A stretch of DNA of 64,000 bases from Gallionellales bacterium 39-52-133 (GCA_002278935.1 NCJL01000009.1:124001-188000), one strand, 5' to 3'; counted from the first letter of the stretch, positions 18,867-26,771 are shown. Numbers and translations are program-made. Notes: generated by a model not told the origin, from the letters alone.

Positions 18867-18932
18867 TGGGAGCGCCGACGTCCCCGTCGGCATTTTTCAA
18901 TCTAGTTGCCGACGGAGACGTCGGCGCTCCCA
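18867..18932. repeat. 26-bp imperfect inverted repeat (REP-like hairpin)
   Basis: Arms 18867-18892 and 18907-18932 pair with one mismatch around a 14-base loop; the core is GGAGCGCCGACG and its complement. The hairpin lies between the VWA stop and the sigma start, within one presumed transcript, where it could attenuate or stabilise mRNA. There is no T-run, so it is not a classic terminator. Confidence 0.8.
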
Positions 18933-18936
18933 TACA

Positions 18937-20685
18937 TCAATCCATCACTCCAACCGCAGGCTTACCGGTAGACAAAGACTGTGCCAGATTAACCAGTCTC
19001 AGAAACTCACCGCGATAACCAAAGCTATCCGCGCCAAAGGCGGCTACCGCTGCGGCAAAACGAAACTCGGTCGAGGTTTGCGCGAGGCTGGCTTTTATAT
19101 CCTGACGATACAAGGGCCACTCCGCCAGTCTGGAAACATCGTTCTCGGGCTCCTTGTAGCGCAGACGCAAGAAGGCCAGTTCGCCGGAGCCGCTTTTGGC
19201 AGCACCCTGTTCCTTTCCATAACGCAGCGGATCAACACTGGCGGCATTGCCCTTGAGGGTCAGTTCATAGATCGCGGTAACGGTATGCCCGGCCCCCACT
19301 TCACCCGCATCCACTCTGTCGTTGTTGAAATCTTCGCGCTTCAGCATGCGGTTTTCATAACCCACCAGCCTGTATTCGCTCACCACATCGGGATTAAATT
19401 CAATCTGGATTTTCACATCTTTGGCGATGGTCGCCAGCGTCGATGTCATCTCGTCCACCAGCACTTTCTGGCCTTCATTCAGCGTGTCGATATAGGAGTA
19501 ATTACCGTTACCCGCATCGGCCAGCTGCTCCATCAATTTTTCATTGTAGTTGCCAACGCCAAAGCCCAGTGTAGAGAGCGACACTCCGCCCTTGCGCTTT
19601 TCTTCAGCCATGTTTTTCAGCGCCTCAAAATTGGTCACTCCGACATTGAAATCGCCATCGGTCGCCAGCAGAATGCGATTGATGCCGCCCTTGATATAAC
19701 CCTGCTCGGCCATGCTGTATGCCAGAGCAATCCCGGCCGCACCCGCTGTGGAACCACCCGCCCTGAGATTATCCAGTGCCGCGATTATTTTGCCTTTGTG
19801 CGCGCCTGAAGTCGGCTCCAGCACCACCTGTGTACCTGACGCGTAAGTCACCAGCGCAACCTTGTCCTGCACACGCAACTGGCTGACCAGCAGTTTCAGG
19901 GCCGATTTCAATAACGGCAAGCGCTCGTTCGAACTCATTGAGCCGGACACATCTACAAGAAAAACCAGATTGGAGGGAGGCAAGTTGTTCTTCGCAATAT
20001 CCTGGCCCTTGATGCCAATGTGCAGCAGATGACGGCTTGCGTTCCACGGCGCAGGTGCCATTTCGGTATGCACCGCAAAACGCGCATTGCCTTTGGGCAA
20101 GGCATAAGCATAGGGAAAATAATTGATCATCTCCTCCACACGCACCGCATCTGCGGGTGGCAGCCGACCCGCATTCAGCATGCGCCGCACATTGGCATAA
20201 GCCCCGGTATCCACATCAATGCTGAAGGTTGAAACCGGCGCTTCCGCTACCTGCCTGATTGGGTTCTCGACTAAGACAGCATATTGCTCACGCTCCGGCA
20301 TCGTCTCCTGCATATAGTGGCCGGCAGGTGATGACGCAACGGGGGACGGATACCTGCTGTCCATCGCCACCATACTTTTGCGCAGCATTTCTGGTCTCTG
20401 CGCAGCGGCATGCTCCTGGCTGCTGGTGAGCGGTGCAGCGGCAACAACAGATGCCGACTCGTCCTTTTGCCTGAGACCTCCCTTCATTTTTTCTTTGCCG
20501 GTGGTTTCCGGCCCGGCATCAATAGCAGAAGGTTGGGGCCTGGTAAGACCCGGTTCCAGTACAAGTTCACCAATCGCAACGGGGGGCGAATCGGCTTGAG
20601 TCGTTTTCTGGCTTTGCTCCTGGTTGGCACAGGCAGTCAGCACCAGCAGGCAGGAAAGTAATATATTTTTGTTTATGGAGTTCAT
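18937..20685 (-). CDS. VWA domain lipoprotein (YfbK-like)
   Basis: 582 residues. Signal peptide with lipobox VLTACANQ (Cys near residue 19), so probably membrane-anchored. A Ser/Pro/Ala-rich linker follows, then a region typical of YfbK proteins (APVSTFSIDVDTGAYANVRRM, RVEEMINYFPYAY). The von Willebrand A domain has an intact metal site: DVSGSM, then a Thr in GGSTAGAAG and an Asp in LATDGDFNVG. A C-terminal DUF3520-like region ends RYGEFLRLVNLAQSL when read loosely. It is first in a presumed operon with the sigma and anti-sigma genes. The function of the family is not established. Confidence 0.88.
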   Translation of the reverse strand: MNSINKNILLSCLLVLTACANQEQSQKTTQADSPPVAIGELVLEPGLTRPQPSAIDAGPETTGKEKMKGGLRQKDESASVVAAAPLTSSQEHAAAQRPEMLRKSMVAMDSRYPSPVASSPAGHYMQETMPEREQYAVLVENPIRQVAEAPVSTFSIDVDTGAYANVRRMLNAGRLPPADAVRVEEMINYFPYAYALPKGNARFAVHTEMAPAPWNASRHLLHIGIKGQDIAKNNLPPSNLVFLVDVSGSMSSNERLPLLKSALKLLVSQLRVQDKVALVTYASGTQVVLEPTSGAHKGKIIAALDNLRAGGSTAGAAGIALAYSMAEQGYIKGGINRILLATDGDFNVGVTNFEALKNMAEEKRKGGVSLSTLGFGVGNYNEKLMEQLADAGNGNYSYIDTLNEGQKVLVDEMTSTLATIAKDVKIQIEFNPDVVSEYRLVGYENRMLKREDFNNDRVDAGEVGAGHTVTAIYELTLKGNAASVDPLRYGKEQGAAKSGSGELAFLRLRYKEPENDVSRLAEWPLYRQDIKASLAQTSTEFRFAAAVAAFGADSFGYRGEFLRLVNLAQSLSTGKPAVGVMD

Positions 20686-21002
20686 CTCATCCTCGCAGTT
20701 TATTGATCAGTTGACCGGACAGCCCTGCACAATTGCAAGACATGTCAGCTATAAACGGCGGGAACCATGAAACGGGGTTAAACCACATGCCAATATTAAA
20801 TAATATTCAATAAAATCAAATAGTTACAAATAATAAGGTATACCTCTATACGAGCGACCTTGCCCTTCAATTCAGCCCGGAAGAAAAAAACTTGAAACTT
20901 TATACAACTACCCCCATCTCTATTAGCAAATGATAATGTGTTAAATGTAATACGATTTTAATGCATGGCATCTTTTAATTGAAAAAATTAAGGAGACGTT
21001 AA
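20686..21002. other. 317-bp divergent intergenic region
   Basis: AT-rich promoter region between the leftward VWA gene and the rightward gene at 21003. It contains one IHF-like element (20814-20826, AATCAAATAGTTA, with the conserved TAATATTCAATAA flank). AAATGATAATGTG at about 20928 resembles a Fur half-site only weakly; no complete Fur box is seen. Confidence 0.45.
20814..20826 (+). promoter_or_regulatory. IHF-like site with conserved AT-rich flank
   Basis: AATCAAATAGTTA matches WATCAANNNNTTR exactly and is preceded by TAATATTCAATAA, the flank shared with the other copies. It lies about 130 bp upstream of the VWA gene start, in a divergent promoter region. Confidence 0.55.
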
Positions 21003-21389
21003 ATGTTTACACCAATAACCATCCCATTCGGCGCAAAAGCGCTTTTCAATACTGTCAAACTGAAACCCGGCGTTGAAATAGAAGATGTCGAGCTCGCACT
21101 GGGTGAGATGTGCAATGTGGTTAAAAATACCTACGGCGGCGACAAAGGCGGATTCATAGGCGGCCAGGTATACAAGTTTTCGGGCTTTGTGTCGGACGAG
21201 GGCTCGCTAAGCGACTCCAGGTCCGCTGATGACCATATTGCAATCATCACTTACTGGAATTCATTCGAGGAACACGAAAAGTCGCATGCCGACAAAGCGT
21301 TCAAGGACAAATTCGATGCGCTAGGCAAACTCTGCACCGACAGCAAGGAGCTGGGTTACGACATGATGTGGCAGGGTGTGCCCGAATAA
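21003..21389 (+). CDS. Small cytosolic protein, possibly dimeric alpha/beta-barrel fold
   Basis: 128 residues with no signal or membrane segment. The pattern beta (KALFNTVKLKPGVEIEDVE), helix, beta (GGFIGGQVYKFSG), beta (DDHIAIITYWNSFEEHEKSH) and helix resembles the antibiotic-biosynthesis-monooxygenase type dimeric barrel; ITYWNSFEEHEKSH is the typical final strand and helix. Cys residues are few and no cofactor motif is seen. A strong ribosome site (AAGGAG, 8 bases) and a clear terminator downstream make it a well-expressed single-gene unit. The function is unknown. Confidence 0.75.
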   Translation: MFTPITIPFGAKALFNTVKLKPGVEIEDVELALGEMCNVVKNTYGGDKGGFIGGQVYKFSGFVSDEGSLSDSRSADDHIAIITYWNSFEEHEKSHADKAFKDKFDALGKLCTDSKELGYDMMWQGVPE

Positions 21390-21417
21390 GCAGCAAAAAA
21401 CCCCGTGGCATCACCCC

Positions 21418-21460
21418 AGAGAGGCATCCTGAAACAACCGCAGGATGCCTCTCTGCTTTT
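21418..21460 (+). terminator. Rho-independent terminator after the 21003 gene
   Basis: A 14-bp perfect stem AGAGAGGCATCCTG / CAGGATGCCTCTCT (21418-21431, 21441-21454) with a 9-base loop, followed by GCTTTTAT. The T-run is short, but the stem is strong and lies 29 bases after the stop codon. Confidence 0.75.
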
Positions 21461-21536
21461 ATACATGGCATACAGAAGCAGTATATTTTCCGCCTGAGTC
21501 ATGTGACAATAACGCACACACGCAAAAAATCAAACC

Positions 21537-22337
21537 ATGGATAACCTCATCGAAGTCAACGACCTGCATTTCTCTTACGGCCCCCACAAAGTGCTGAAGG
21601 GAATTAATCTCACCATCCCGCGCGGCAAGGTAGTTGGAATCATGGGTACCAGCGGTTGCGGAAAATCTACTTTATTGCACCACTTCGGCGGCCAGTTGCA
21701 TCCGTCGCAGGGCAGCGTGAAATTTATGGGGCAGACAGTGCACCAGCTCGGCCTCGACGAACTCTACAAAATGCGCCTGAAAATGGGCATGATGTTTCAG
21801 GTCAGCGGCTTGTTTACCGACTTGTCAGTATTTGACAATCTTGCCTTTCCGCTGCGCGAGCACACCGATCTGCCGGAAGAAATCATCTATGACCTGGTAT
21901 TAATGAAGCTGCATGCCGTTGGCCTGCACAACGCCAGAAACCTGAAGCCAAGTGAACTCTCCGGGGGAATGGAGCGCCGGGTGGCGCTTGCACGGGCAAT
22001 CGTTACCGACCCTGGGCTGGTTGTTTACGACGAGCCTTTCGCCGGACTCGATCCTATCTCACTCGGCACCATCGCAAACCTGATACGCAAGTTGAACGAT
22101 GCCCTCGGGCTGACCTCGGTCGTGGTGACTTATGACCTGTCAGAGTCACTCAAAATCGTCGATTACCTGTATTTCATGCACGAAGGTGTTGTGGTTGCGC
22201 AAGGAAATGTGGAAGAAATGATCAACTCGGATAACCCCTTTGTTCACCAGTTCCTGCATGGCGAACCGGACGGCCCCATCGCCTTTCAGTACCCCAGCAA
22301 TCCCATTAGCGACGATCTGAACCTCGCGCCAGCCTGA
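21537..22337 (+). CDS. ABC transporter ATPase, MlaF-like, without its partners
   Basis: A 266-residue ATPase of the Mla/Ttg2A phospholipid-trafficking type. Walker A is GTSGCGKST (about residues 39-47), Q-loop MMFQVSGLFTDLSVFDN, signature LSGGMERRVALARA, Walker B LVVYDEPFAGLDP. The C-terminal extension with GEPDGPIAFQYP matches MlaF proteins. At the H-loop position the sequence is VVTYDLSES, with Tyr where His is usual. No mlaE, mlaD, mlaC or mlaB neighbours are present, so its membrane partner must be encoded elsewhere, or it has another role. Confidence 0.85.
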   Translation: MDNLIEVNDLHFSYGPHKVLKGINLTIPRGKVVGIMGTSGCGKSTLLHHFGGQLHPSQGSVKFMGQTVHQLGLDELYKMRLKMGMMFQVSGLFTDLSVFDNLAFPLREHTDLPEEIIYDLVLMKLHAVGLHNARNLKPSELSGGMERRVALARAIVTDPGLVVYDEPFAGLDPISLGTIANLIRKLNDALGLTSVVVTYDLSESLKIVDYLYFMHEGVVVAQGNVEEMINSDNPFVHQFLHGEPDGPIAFQYPSNPISDDLNLAPA

Positions 22338-22524
22338 GCCATCAATTACGCTGGCCGGTTTCTCCCTGTCATGCATTTGCGTGAGTGAAGGCTGATTTCA
22401 GAATTGATGCAAACTGCCGGCCAATATTCCATTAAAACAGGCTAAAAATCACGTCAACGCAATTGCAAGATAAAGCGTTAATGCATTTGTCGCGAGTATC
22501 ACCGCATACAAAATGGAGAAACAC

Positions 22525-22809
22525 ATGGGCAGTCTGAGCAAAGAATCGTTCGATGAATTCCTGGAATCACTCAAGCAAGCCGGCATCGAAATCGTCAAGG
22601 AAGGTGAAGTACGTGAGCGACTGGCAGAAGTGCAGCGCTGGCGCGACGCCTTCACCACCATCGTGAGCAATGGCAGCAGAATCGGCATCCTGTTCAAGAG
22701 CCGTGACGGCAACATCAACCAGGCCAAAATTCACCGCACCTTCGCCGAATTCCAGTTTCCTGAAAAATCCGAGGCACTGTTTTCAGCCACCATCAAGGCA
22801 AATCTCTAG
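22525..22809 (+). CDS. Small conserved hypothetical protein
   Basis: 94 residues, cytoplasmic, with no recognised domain. The N-terminal half is helical and charged (SKESFDEFLESLKQAGIEIV, EVRERLAEVQRWRDAF). The C-terminal half is mixed (SRIGILFKSRDGNINQAKIH, FQFPEKSEALFSATI). The start ATG at 22525 has GGAG 6 bases upstream and was preferred to the ATG four codons earlier. A strong terminator follows 24 bases after the stop, so it ends a transcript. No function is assigned. Confidence 0.7.
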   Translation: MGSLSKESFDEFLESLKQAGIEIVKEGEVRERLAEVQRWRDAFTTIVSNGSRIGILFKSRDGNINQAKIHRTFAEFQFPEKSEALFSATIKANL

Positions 22810-22832
22810 CACCAGATATACCGGCTTTTATT

Positions 22833-22874
22833 AAAGCGAATCAAAGGACTCCCCCCTTTGATTCGCTTTTTTTT
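22833..22874 (+). terminator. Strong Rho-independent terminator
   Basis: A 15-bp perfect stem AAAGCGAATCAAAGG / CCTTTGATTCGCTTT (22833-22847, 22855-22869) with a 7-base loop and eight T residues at 22867-22874. Confidence 0.93.
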
Positions 22875-22983
22875 ATTTCCTGCCAACAAGTCTGGCGCCA
22901 CAAAATAGTCACATTCCTTGCACATGTTAATGCTATGGTTGCAACAGCCGGTCGCATAACAAATACAATCGAAAGATGATCCA

Positions 22984-23661
22984 ATGTGCTTTTCCGCCAC
23001 CGTAAGCTACAGCGCCGCTGTCATATTGGCAGGCACTGGCATTTATGCCTTCCGGCAGGCCGGAAGGCTGCATCCCTCATACCGGGCCTGGGCACTGGTA
23101 CCACTGTTCTTTGGTTTGCAGCAGGCTTTCGAGGGGCTGGTATGGCAGGCGCTGGCGGCGGAAAATCACAGTGCGGCGGTAAGGTTCGGGCTGGGGTTTC
23201 ACTTCTTCTCGCACTTTTTGTGGCTATGGTGGCTGCCACTGAGCAGCTACCTTGTCGAACCGGGCAAAATAAAGAAGCGTGTGTTTGCCGGCTGCGGCAT
23301 ATTTGGCGCTGCCGCAGGCGGGCTGGTCTACACGGTGATGCTGCTGCATCCCGAGTGGATGACGGTTGTGGTGCGTGAACACTCCATCATCTACGATTTT
23401 TCCGCGCCCTATCGCAGCGACCTCCACCTGCCGATCACACCAGTCATGCTGTATGGCCTGACTATCCTGATACCGCTGCTTTTCTCCAGCCACGGGCTGA
23501 TCAAAATTTTCGGCGGACTGGTTATCCTGTCCATGGCACTCGCGTCATGGTTCTTTAATGCGGCCTTCGTCTCTGTGTGGTGCTTCTTTGCTGCCGTACT
23601 AGCCCTCTACATAGTCTTCATGATTCACCATCTCGCCCCGGCGTCTGTCAGGCAAGACTAA
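22984..23661 (+). CDS. DUF6629-type integral membrane protein
   Basis: 225 residues with about seven predicted transmembrane helices. The N-terminus MCFSATVSYSAAVILAGTG is the hallmark of this membrane family (MCFSATASF-type start). Conserved-looking LFFGLQQAFEGLVWQAL and FSHFLWLWWLPLSSYLVE follow, with helices to residue ~215. The Cys at position 2 is not in a lipobox. The function of the family is unknown. A single gene, convergent with the PP-loop gene 4 bases downstream. Confidence 0.85.
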   Translation: MCFSATVSYSAAVILAGTGIYAFRQAGRLHPSYRAWALVPLFFGLQQAFEGLVWQALAAENHSAAVRFGLGFHFFSHFLWLWWLPLSSYLVEPGKIKKRVFAGCGIFGAAAGGLVYTVMLLHPEWMTVVVREHSIIYDFSAPYRSDLHLPITPVMLYGLTILIPLLFSSHGLIKIFGGLVILSMALASWFFNAAFVSVWCFFAAVLALYIVFMIHHLAPASVRQD

Positions 23662-23665
23662 CAAT

Positions 23666-24358
23666 TCAGCTTATCTGCTTTTCACCGCGGGTTTCGCGCA
23701 GCCAGCAATCGGCAAAAACAAATCCATCGCGTGTCACAACCTCGCCCATTTCAATATCGAGCGGATAAGCAAACATTGGTCCGTCGAACACAAAAGTATG
23801 AAACTCGCCGTTCTCGCCACAGGGATCAATGCCGGAGGGCAGGCTTGCAAGTAGCGCGGATGTCAGTTCACGCCCGGCAAACGCTGCCGGCAATACACGC
23901 GGATCAACGCAGGTGAGGCACGCACGCAAACCACCTGCGAGCATCTCTTCCAGCAACGCGCGCGTCGGCCTGCCCCACAGCGGAAACACCGGCTCGATAC
24001 CGCTGCCCTGCATGCGCTCCTCGCGGTAACTGCGCACATCCTGCAAATACAAATCCCCAAACGCCATGCAGCGCACAGCCTCATTGCTGGCGTGGGCCAT
24101 AAAATCTGTCATCACCGCGGCATATTGCTCATTGGAACAGGGATAGGGGATTTCGATCAGATGCAAGGGCAAGCCTACTGCCTGCGCCTGCTGGCGCAAC
24201 AACTCCACCCGCACCGCATGCATCGCCACCCGCTCAAATTCAGCATTAATTGTGGTGAACAGCCCGCTGACTTCATATTCGGCTGATTGGCGCAGCACCT
24301 GCAGCGCCCAGGCACTGTCTTTGCCGCTGCTCCAACTAAGCCATGTTTTTTTACGCAT
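23666..24358 (-). CDS. PP-loop ATPase, Dph6/MJ0570-like
   Basis: A 230-residue adenine-nucleotide alpha-hydrolase of the Dph6-related family. The N-terminal PP-loop WSSGKDSAWAL (about residues 9-19) binds ATP. The conserved C-terminal segment GIDPCGENGEFHTFVFDGP (about 187-205) is diagnostic. The eukaryotic relative ligates ammonia to diphthine, but bacteria lack diphthamide, so the bacterial substrate is unknown. An IHF-like element lies 32-44 bases upstream of the start. The upstream gene (DUF6714) ends 62 bases away. Confidence 0.85.
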   Translation of the reverse strand: MRKKTWLSWSSGKDSAWALQVLRQSAEYEVSGLFTTINAEFERVAMHAVRVELLRQQAQAVGLPLHLIEIPYPCSNEQYAAVMTDFMAHASNEAVRCMAFGDLYLQDVRSYREERMQGSGIEPVFPLWGRPTRALLEEMLAGGLRACLTCVDPRVLPAAFAGRELTSALLASLPSGIDPCGENGEFHTFVFDGPMFAYPLDIEMGEVVTRDGFVFADCWLRETRGEKQIS

Positions 24359-24389
24359 AGGATCGAACCGAATTTGAGTTATAGCATGA

Positions 24390-24402
24390 CAACATATTGA
24401 TT
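24390..24402 (-). promoter_or_regulatory. IHF-like site upstream of the PP-loop gene
   Basis: On the minus strand AATCAATATGTTG matches WATCAANNNNTTR exactly and is preceded by a TATTAAATATAAT-like AT tract, as at the other copies. It is 32 bases from the start codon at 24358. Confidence 0.5.
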
Positions 24403-24420
24403 ATATTTAATAATTTATAA

Positions 24421-24921
24421 TTACTCATCACCGCCACGAGGCCGGTATAGCGCACCAGGAATCCACCATTCTTCCAGCACCTGCAGCGCAAAATCCCTGT
24501 TTGCAGAATCTGCACTGAAGGCCACCTCCTCCAGAAACGCCACAACCACAGCTTCCTGCTCCGCGCTGAGTGAAGCAAGGCGTGGCGGCTCCCTGTCTGG
24601 CGGACGCAGATTATGCAGTAACCCTTCAACCGCCATACCGGGATCATCCATGTGACGAAACGTATAGGCTATCAGATGCGGCAGATAGTGCCGCCACGAA
24701 GCAGCATCAAGATAGGCCAGTCCCCAGAAAGTGTAGGTTTCAAAATAGGCATCGGTCGGCTTGTCGAGTTCAGGGTCAGGTGCAGGCGCAACTTCGTAGC
24801 TATCTTCTGCATAGCCACCGCGCAGTGTCATCTGCGGTACCGCCTGCGCGTCGCCATGGAACGCCGCTCGGGCTCTGCTATTTATGTCAGAACGGATACT
24901 ATCTTTTTGCATGTGCTTCAT
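24421..24921 (-). CDS. DUF6714 family protein
   Basis: 166 residues, cytoplasmic. The central FWGLAYLDAASWRHYLPHLI (about residues 69-88) is the typical core of the DUF6714 family, followed by a helical region with LSAEQEAVVVAFLEEVAFS and a short tail. Members often sit with immunity genes of polymorphic toxin systems, but no activity is known. Its ATG overlaps the stop of the upstream Imm53-type gene (TGATG), so the two form one coupled unit. No toxin gene is adjacent. Confidence 0.75.
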   Translation of the reverse strand: MKHMQKDSIRSDINSRARAAFHGDAQAVPQMTLRGGYAEDSYEVAPAPDPELDKPTDAYFETYTFWGLAYLDAASWRHYLPHLIAYTFRHMDDPGMAVEGLLHNLRPPDREPPRLASLSAEQEAVVVAFLEEVAFSADSANRDFALQVLEEWWIPGALYRPRGGDE

Positions 24922-25244
24922 CAGGTTAGTTTGCTGTTATTCTCTTCTGCCCACGCCAGAAAAATCTCAAGGATTTGCTCCAGTCTGGTTGCATCGCCCG
25001 CGCCATGCCATATGCCGTTTTCAGTATGGCAACTCAGCCACGATGAGCCTAGCGAAAAACGCCTGGCATCAACACCCTGTGCAATTTCGTTGAAGACAGA
25101 TGTTTGCAACGGAGTATCCACGAGATTGATTTTTACCCACCATCCCGGATTATCACAAGACTGGATACTGATACCGGATGAGTGCTCCCATTCACCGTTG
25201 CATTGCTGCGAATACCAGGCCTGTAGTCGTGCGAGTGTGTTCAT
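24921..25244 (-). CDS. Imm53-type immunity protein
   Basis: 107 residues from the ATG at 25244 (the frame extends to an upstream TTG at 25289). LARLQAWYSQQCNGEWEHSSG, NPGWWVKINLVDTPL and a C-terminal LEQILEIFLAWAEEN give the Imm53 pattern: an LQ-WY-QC-G-WEH start, a W-V-I-L-DT strand, and a final helix before W. Imm53 members are predicted to neutralise toxins of contact-dependent or secreted polymorphic systems. No toxin lies beside it, so it may be an orphan antidote. Coupled to the DUF6714 gene by a 1-base stop/start overlap. Confidence 0.75.
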   Translation of the reverse strand: MNTLARLQAWYSQQCNGEWEHSSGISIQSCDNPGWWVKINLVDTPLQTSVFNEIAQGVDARRFSLGSSWLSCHTENGIWHGAGDATRLEQILEIFLAWAEENNSKLT

Positions 25245-25587
25245 GGCAGTTAGACCAAAATTGTTCGAATCCAGTGATTCACTTGTCAATTCGCTATTAA
25301 TGCAAAAGTTATTTGTATTATCTTAACGTGATTAAAAAATATATGTCACTCCGTGTATTGGATAGACAAGCATGAAGTAAAGCGATGTACCCCGCTCTTC
25401 AATCCTTTCATACCGGGTTCTGTCAACAGAGGTACAACTCAAAACAATCTGAGCGCCTCTGATCATCAAGCAACCATAATTGTTATATTCAAATAATTAT
25501 ATTGAATAAAATAATTATTGCTTCCGTACCAAGGTACGGAGTTATATTGTCAATCGCAAACTTTCAAATGACTCAAGCGAGATTGAT
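25245..25587. other. 343-bp divergent gap holding the mer promoter
   Basis: Contains the MerR-type promoter at 25518-25548 (separate entry). About 25448-25466 repeats a motif (ATCTGAGCGCCT followed by GATNATC) also found near 4891, and 25487-25515 is very AT-rich. No gene is seen in either strand; in particular there is no merR divergent from merT. Confidence 0.6.
25518..25548 (+). promoter_or_regulatory. MerR-type operator/promoter of the mer genes
   Basis: -35 TTGCTT (25518-25523) and -10 TATATT (25543-25548) are separated by 19 bp, the overlong spacer that MerR-family activators untwist. The spacer region holds the dyad TCCGTACC-AA-GGTACGGA (25523-25540), which closely matches the mercury operator (TCCGTAC...GTACGGA). 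It is 39 bases upstream of merT. Expected: induced by Hg(II) through a MerR protein encoded elsewhere. Confidence 0.88.
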
Positions 25588-25938
25588 ATGGCCAAACCCA
25601 AAACAGCAAGCGGCGCCCTTTTTACAGGTGGAGTAGCAGCGATACTTGCATCTGCCTGTTGCCTGGGGCCACTGTTGCTGGTAATGCTGGGGATTAGCGG
25701 TGCGTGGATAGGCAAACTGAGGGTAATGGAGGCATACAGCCCGTACTTTCTTGCGGTGGCGCTGGTAGCGATGGTGTATGCCTTTCGCCGCATTTATCGT
25801 CCGCTGCAGGATTGCAAGCCCGGTGAAATTTGCGCCATTCCGCAGGTGCGTACGAGTTACAAAATTATTTTCTGGGTGGTGGCCGCCTTGATTCTGGCTG
25901 CCCTTGGATATCCCTATGTTGTTCCGTATTTTTATTAA
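25588..25938 (+). CDS. merT: Mercuric ion transporter MerT
   Basis: A 116-residue inner-membrane Hg(II) uptake protein with three hydrophobic helices. The vicinal Cys pair in the first helix (ASACCLGPLLLVMLG) accepts mercury from MerP. The cytoplasmic loop carries a second pair (QDCKPGEICAIP), which passes mercury on to a reductase. The ribosome site is GAG at 6 bases. First gene of a merT-merP-copZ-like cluster under a MerR-type promoter. The window has no merA, so reduction of Hg(II) must rely on a distant gene or does not occur. Confidence 0.95.
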   Translation: MAKPKTASGALFTGGVAAILASACCLGPLLLVMLGISGAWIGKLRVMEAYSPYFLAVALVAMVYAFRRIYRPLQDCKPGEICAIPQVRTSYKIIFWVVAALILAALGYPYVVPYFY

Positions 25939-25951
25939 TCAGGAGGTTTAA

Positions 25952-26230
25952 ATGAAGAGATTATTTGCCGCATTTACATTCGCCATGCTCGCTGCCGCAC
26001 CTGCGTGGGCTGCCACTCAAACCGTTACCCTGTCCGTTCCCGACATGAATTGCCCAGCCTGCCCGATCACGGTCAAGAAAGCACTTTCCCGGGTGGAGGG
26101 GGTAGGCACGATCAATGTGAGCCTGGAAAAGCGCGAAGCAGTGATAGTCTTTGATGACACCAAAACCGGCATTAGCAAGCTGACCGAGGCAACCGGAATG
26201 GCGGGTTATCCATCAAGTGTGAAGCAGTAA
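25952..26230 (+). CDS. merP: Periplasmic mercury-binding protein MerP
   Basis: 92 residues: signal peptide (1-20, ending APAWAA) and one heavy-metal-associated domain with the metal site DMNCPACPITVKKAL (the GMTCxxC motif with Asn). It binds Hg(II) in the periplasm and hands it to MerT. It starts 13 bases after merT with a strong AGGAGG, so the two are cotranscribed. Length and order match classical mer operons. Confidence 0.95.
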   Translation: MKRLFAAFTFAMLAAAPAWAATQTVTLSVPDMNCPACPITVKKALSRVEGVGTINVSLEKREAVIVFDDTKTGISKLTEATGMAGYPSSVKQ

Positions 26231-26271
26231 AATTTCCCGTTCAGCAACATAAAACCCCAAGGAGATGGGCC

Positions 26272-26703
26272 ATGACTGATTGTTGCTCAACAACCGAAAA
26301 TAAAATGCCGCACTCAAAAAAACACTGTTGCCCGGAAAACGGTCTGGAATGCATTGAGGTATCGGCGAAAACAATTTCGCACCACATCAGGCAACCATGG
26401 AAGTGGAAAGATGAAGGCATACGCTACTATTTTTGCAGCGATCCCAACTGTGATGTTGTGTACTTTGGTGACGATGATTCAATCATTACAAAAACACAAT
26501 TGCGCACAACCGTCGGCGTAAAGGAAACCTCCAGCGATGCGCCGGCCTGCTATTGCTTTGGCGTCAGCAAGGCCGATGCCATCAATGATCCCGGCATCCG
26601 GGAATATGTCATGGCACAAACCAAAAATGCGCAATGCTCATGCGAGGTGAGCAATCCGTCCGGGCGCTGCTGCCTGAAAGATTTTCCGCGTACAGACAAG
26701 TAA
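26272..26703 (+). CDS. CopZ-like Cys-rich protein with predicted [2Fe-2S] site
   Basis: 143 residues with many Cys. The N-terminal half contains a zinc-finger-like CopZ domain (HCCPENGLECIEVS, YYFCSDPNCDVVYFG). The C-terminal half has a BFD-like iron-sulfur pattern (CYCFGVSKADA, then CSCEVSNPSGRCC). It resembles the N-terminal domain of Archaeoglobus CopZ, a metallochaperone with a [2Fe-2S] cluster. Third gene behind the mer promoter, with AAGGAG 7 bases upstream. In mer clusters such proteins could deliver or sequester metal or electrons; that role is inference. Confidence 0.85.
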   Translation: MTDCCSTTENKMPHSKKHCCPENGLECIEVSAKTISHHIRQPWKWKDEGIRYYFCSDPNCDVVYFGDDDSIITKTQLRTTVGVKETSSDAPACYCFGVSKADAINDPGIREYVMAQTKNAQCSCEVSNPSGRCCLKDFPRTDK

Positions 26704-26771
26704 CTGAATTCCCGACTTGCCTGCCTCCCTGAACAGCCTCAAATGAGAACAACTTCCTCCAGGCAGCTTAC

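Noticed and set aside
18814..18933. 40-codon N-terminal extension of the ECF sigma factor
   Set aside because: It runs through the hairpin repeat and encodes low-quality sequence. The normal sigma start is at 18813.
20925..20950. Fur box upstream of the 21003 gene
   Set aside because: Only one half of the 19-bp consensus matches; not convincing.
25542..25793. Open frame opposite merT that might be a merR
   Set aside because: The translation has no helix-turn-helix or metal-binding Cys pattern of MerR; it is a shadow of merT.
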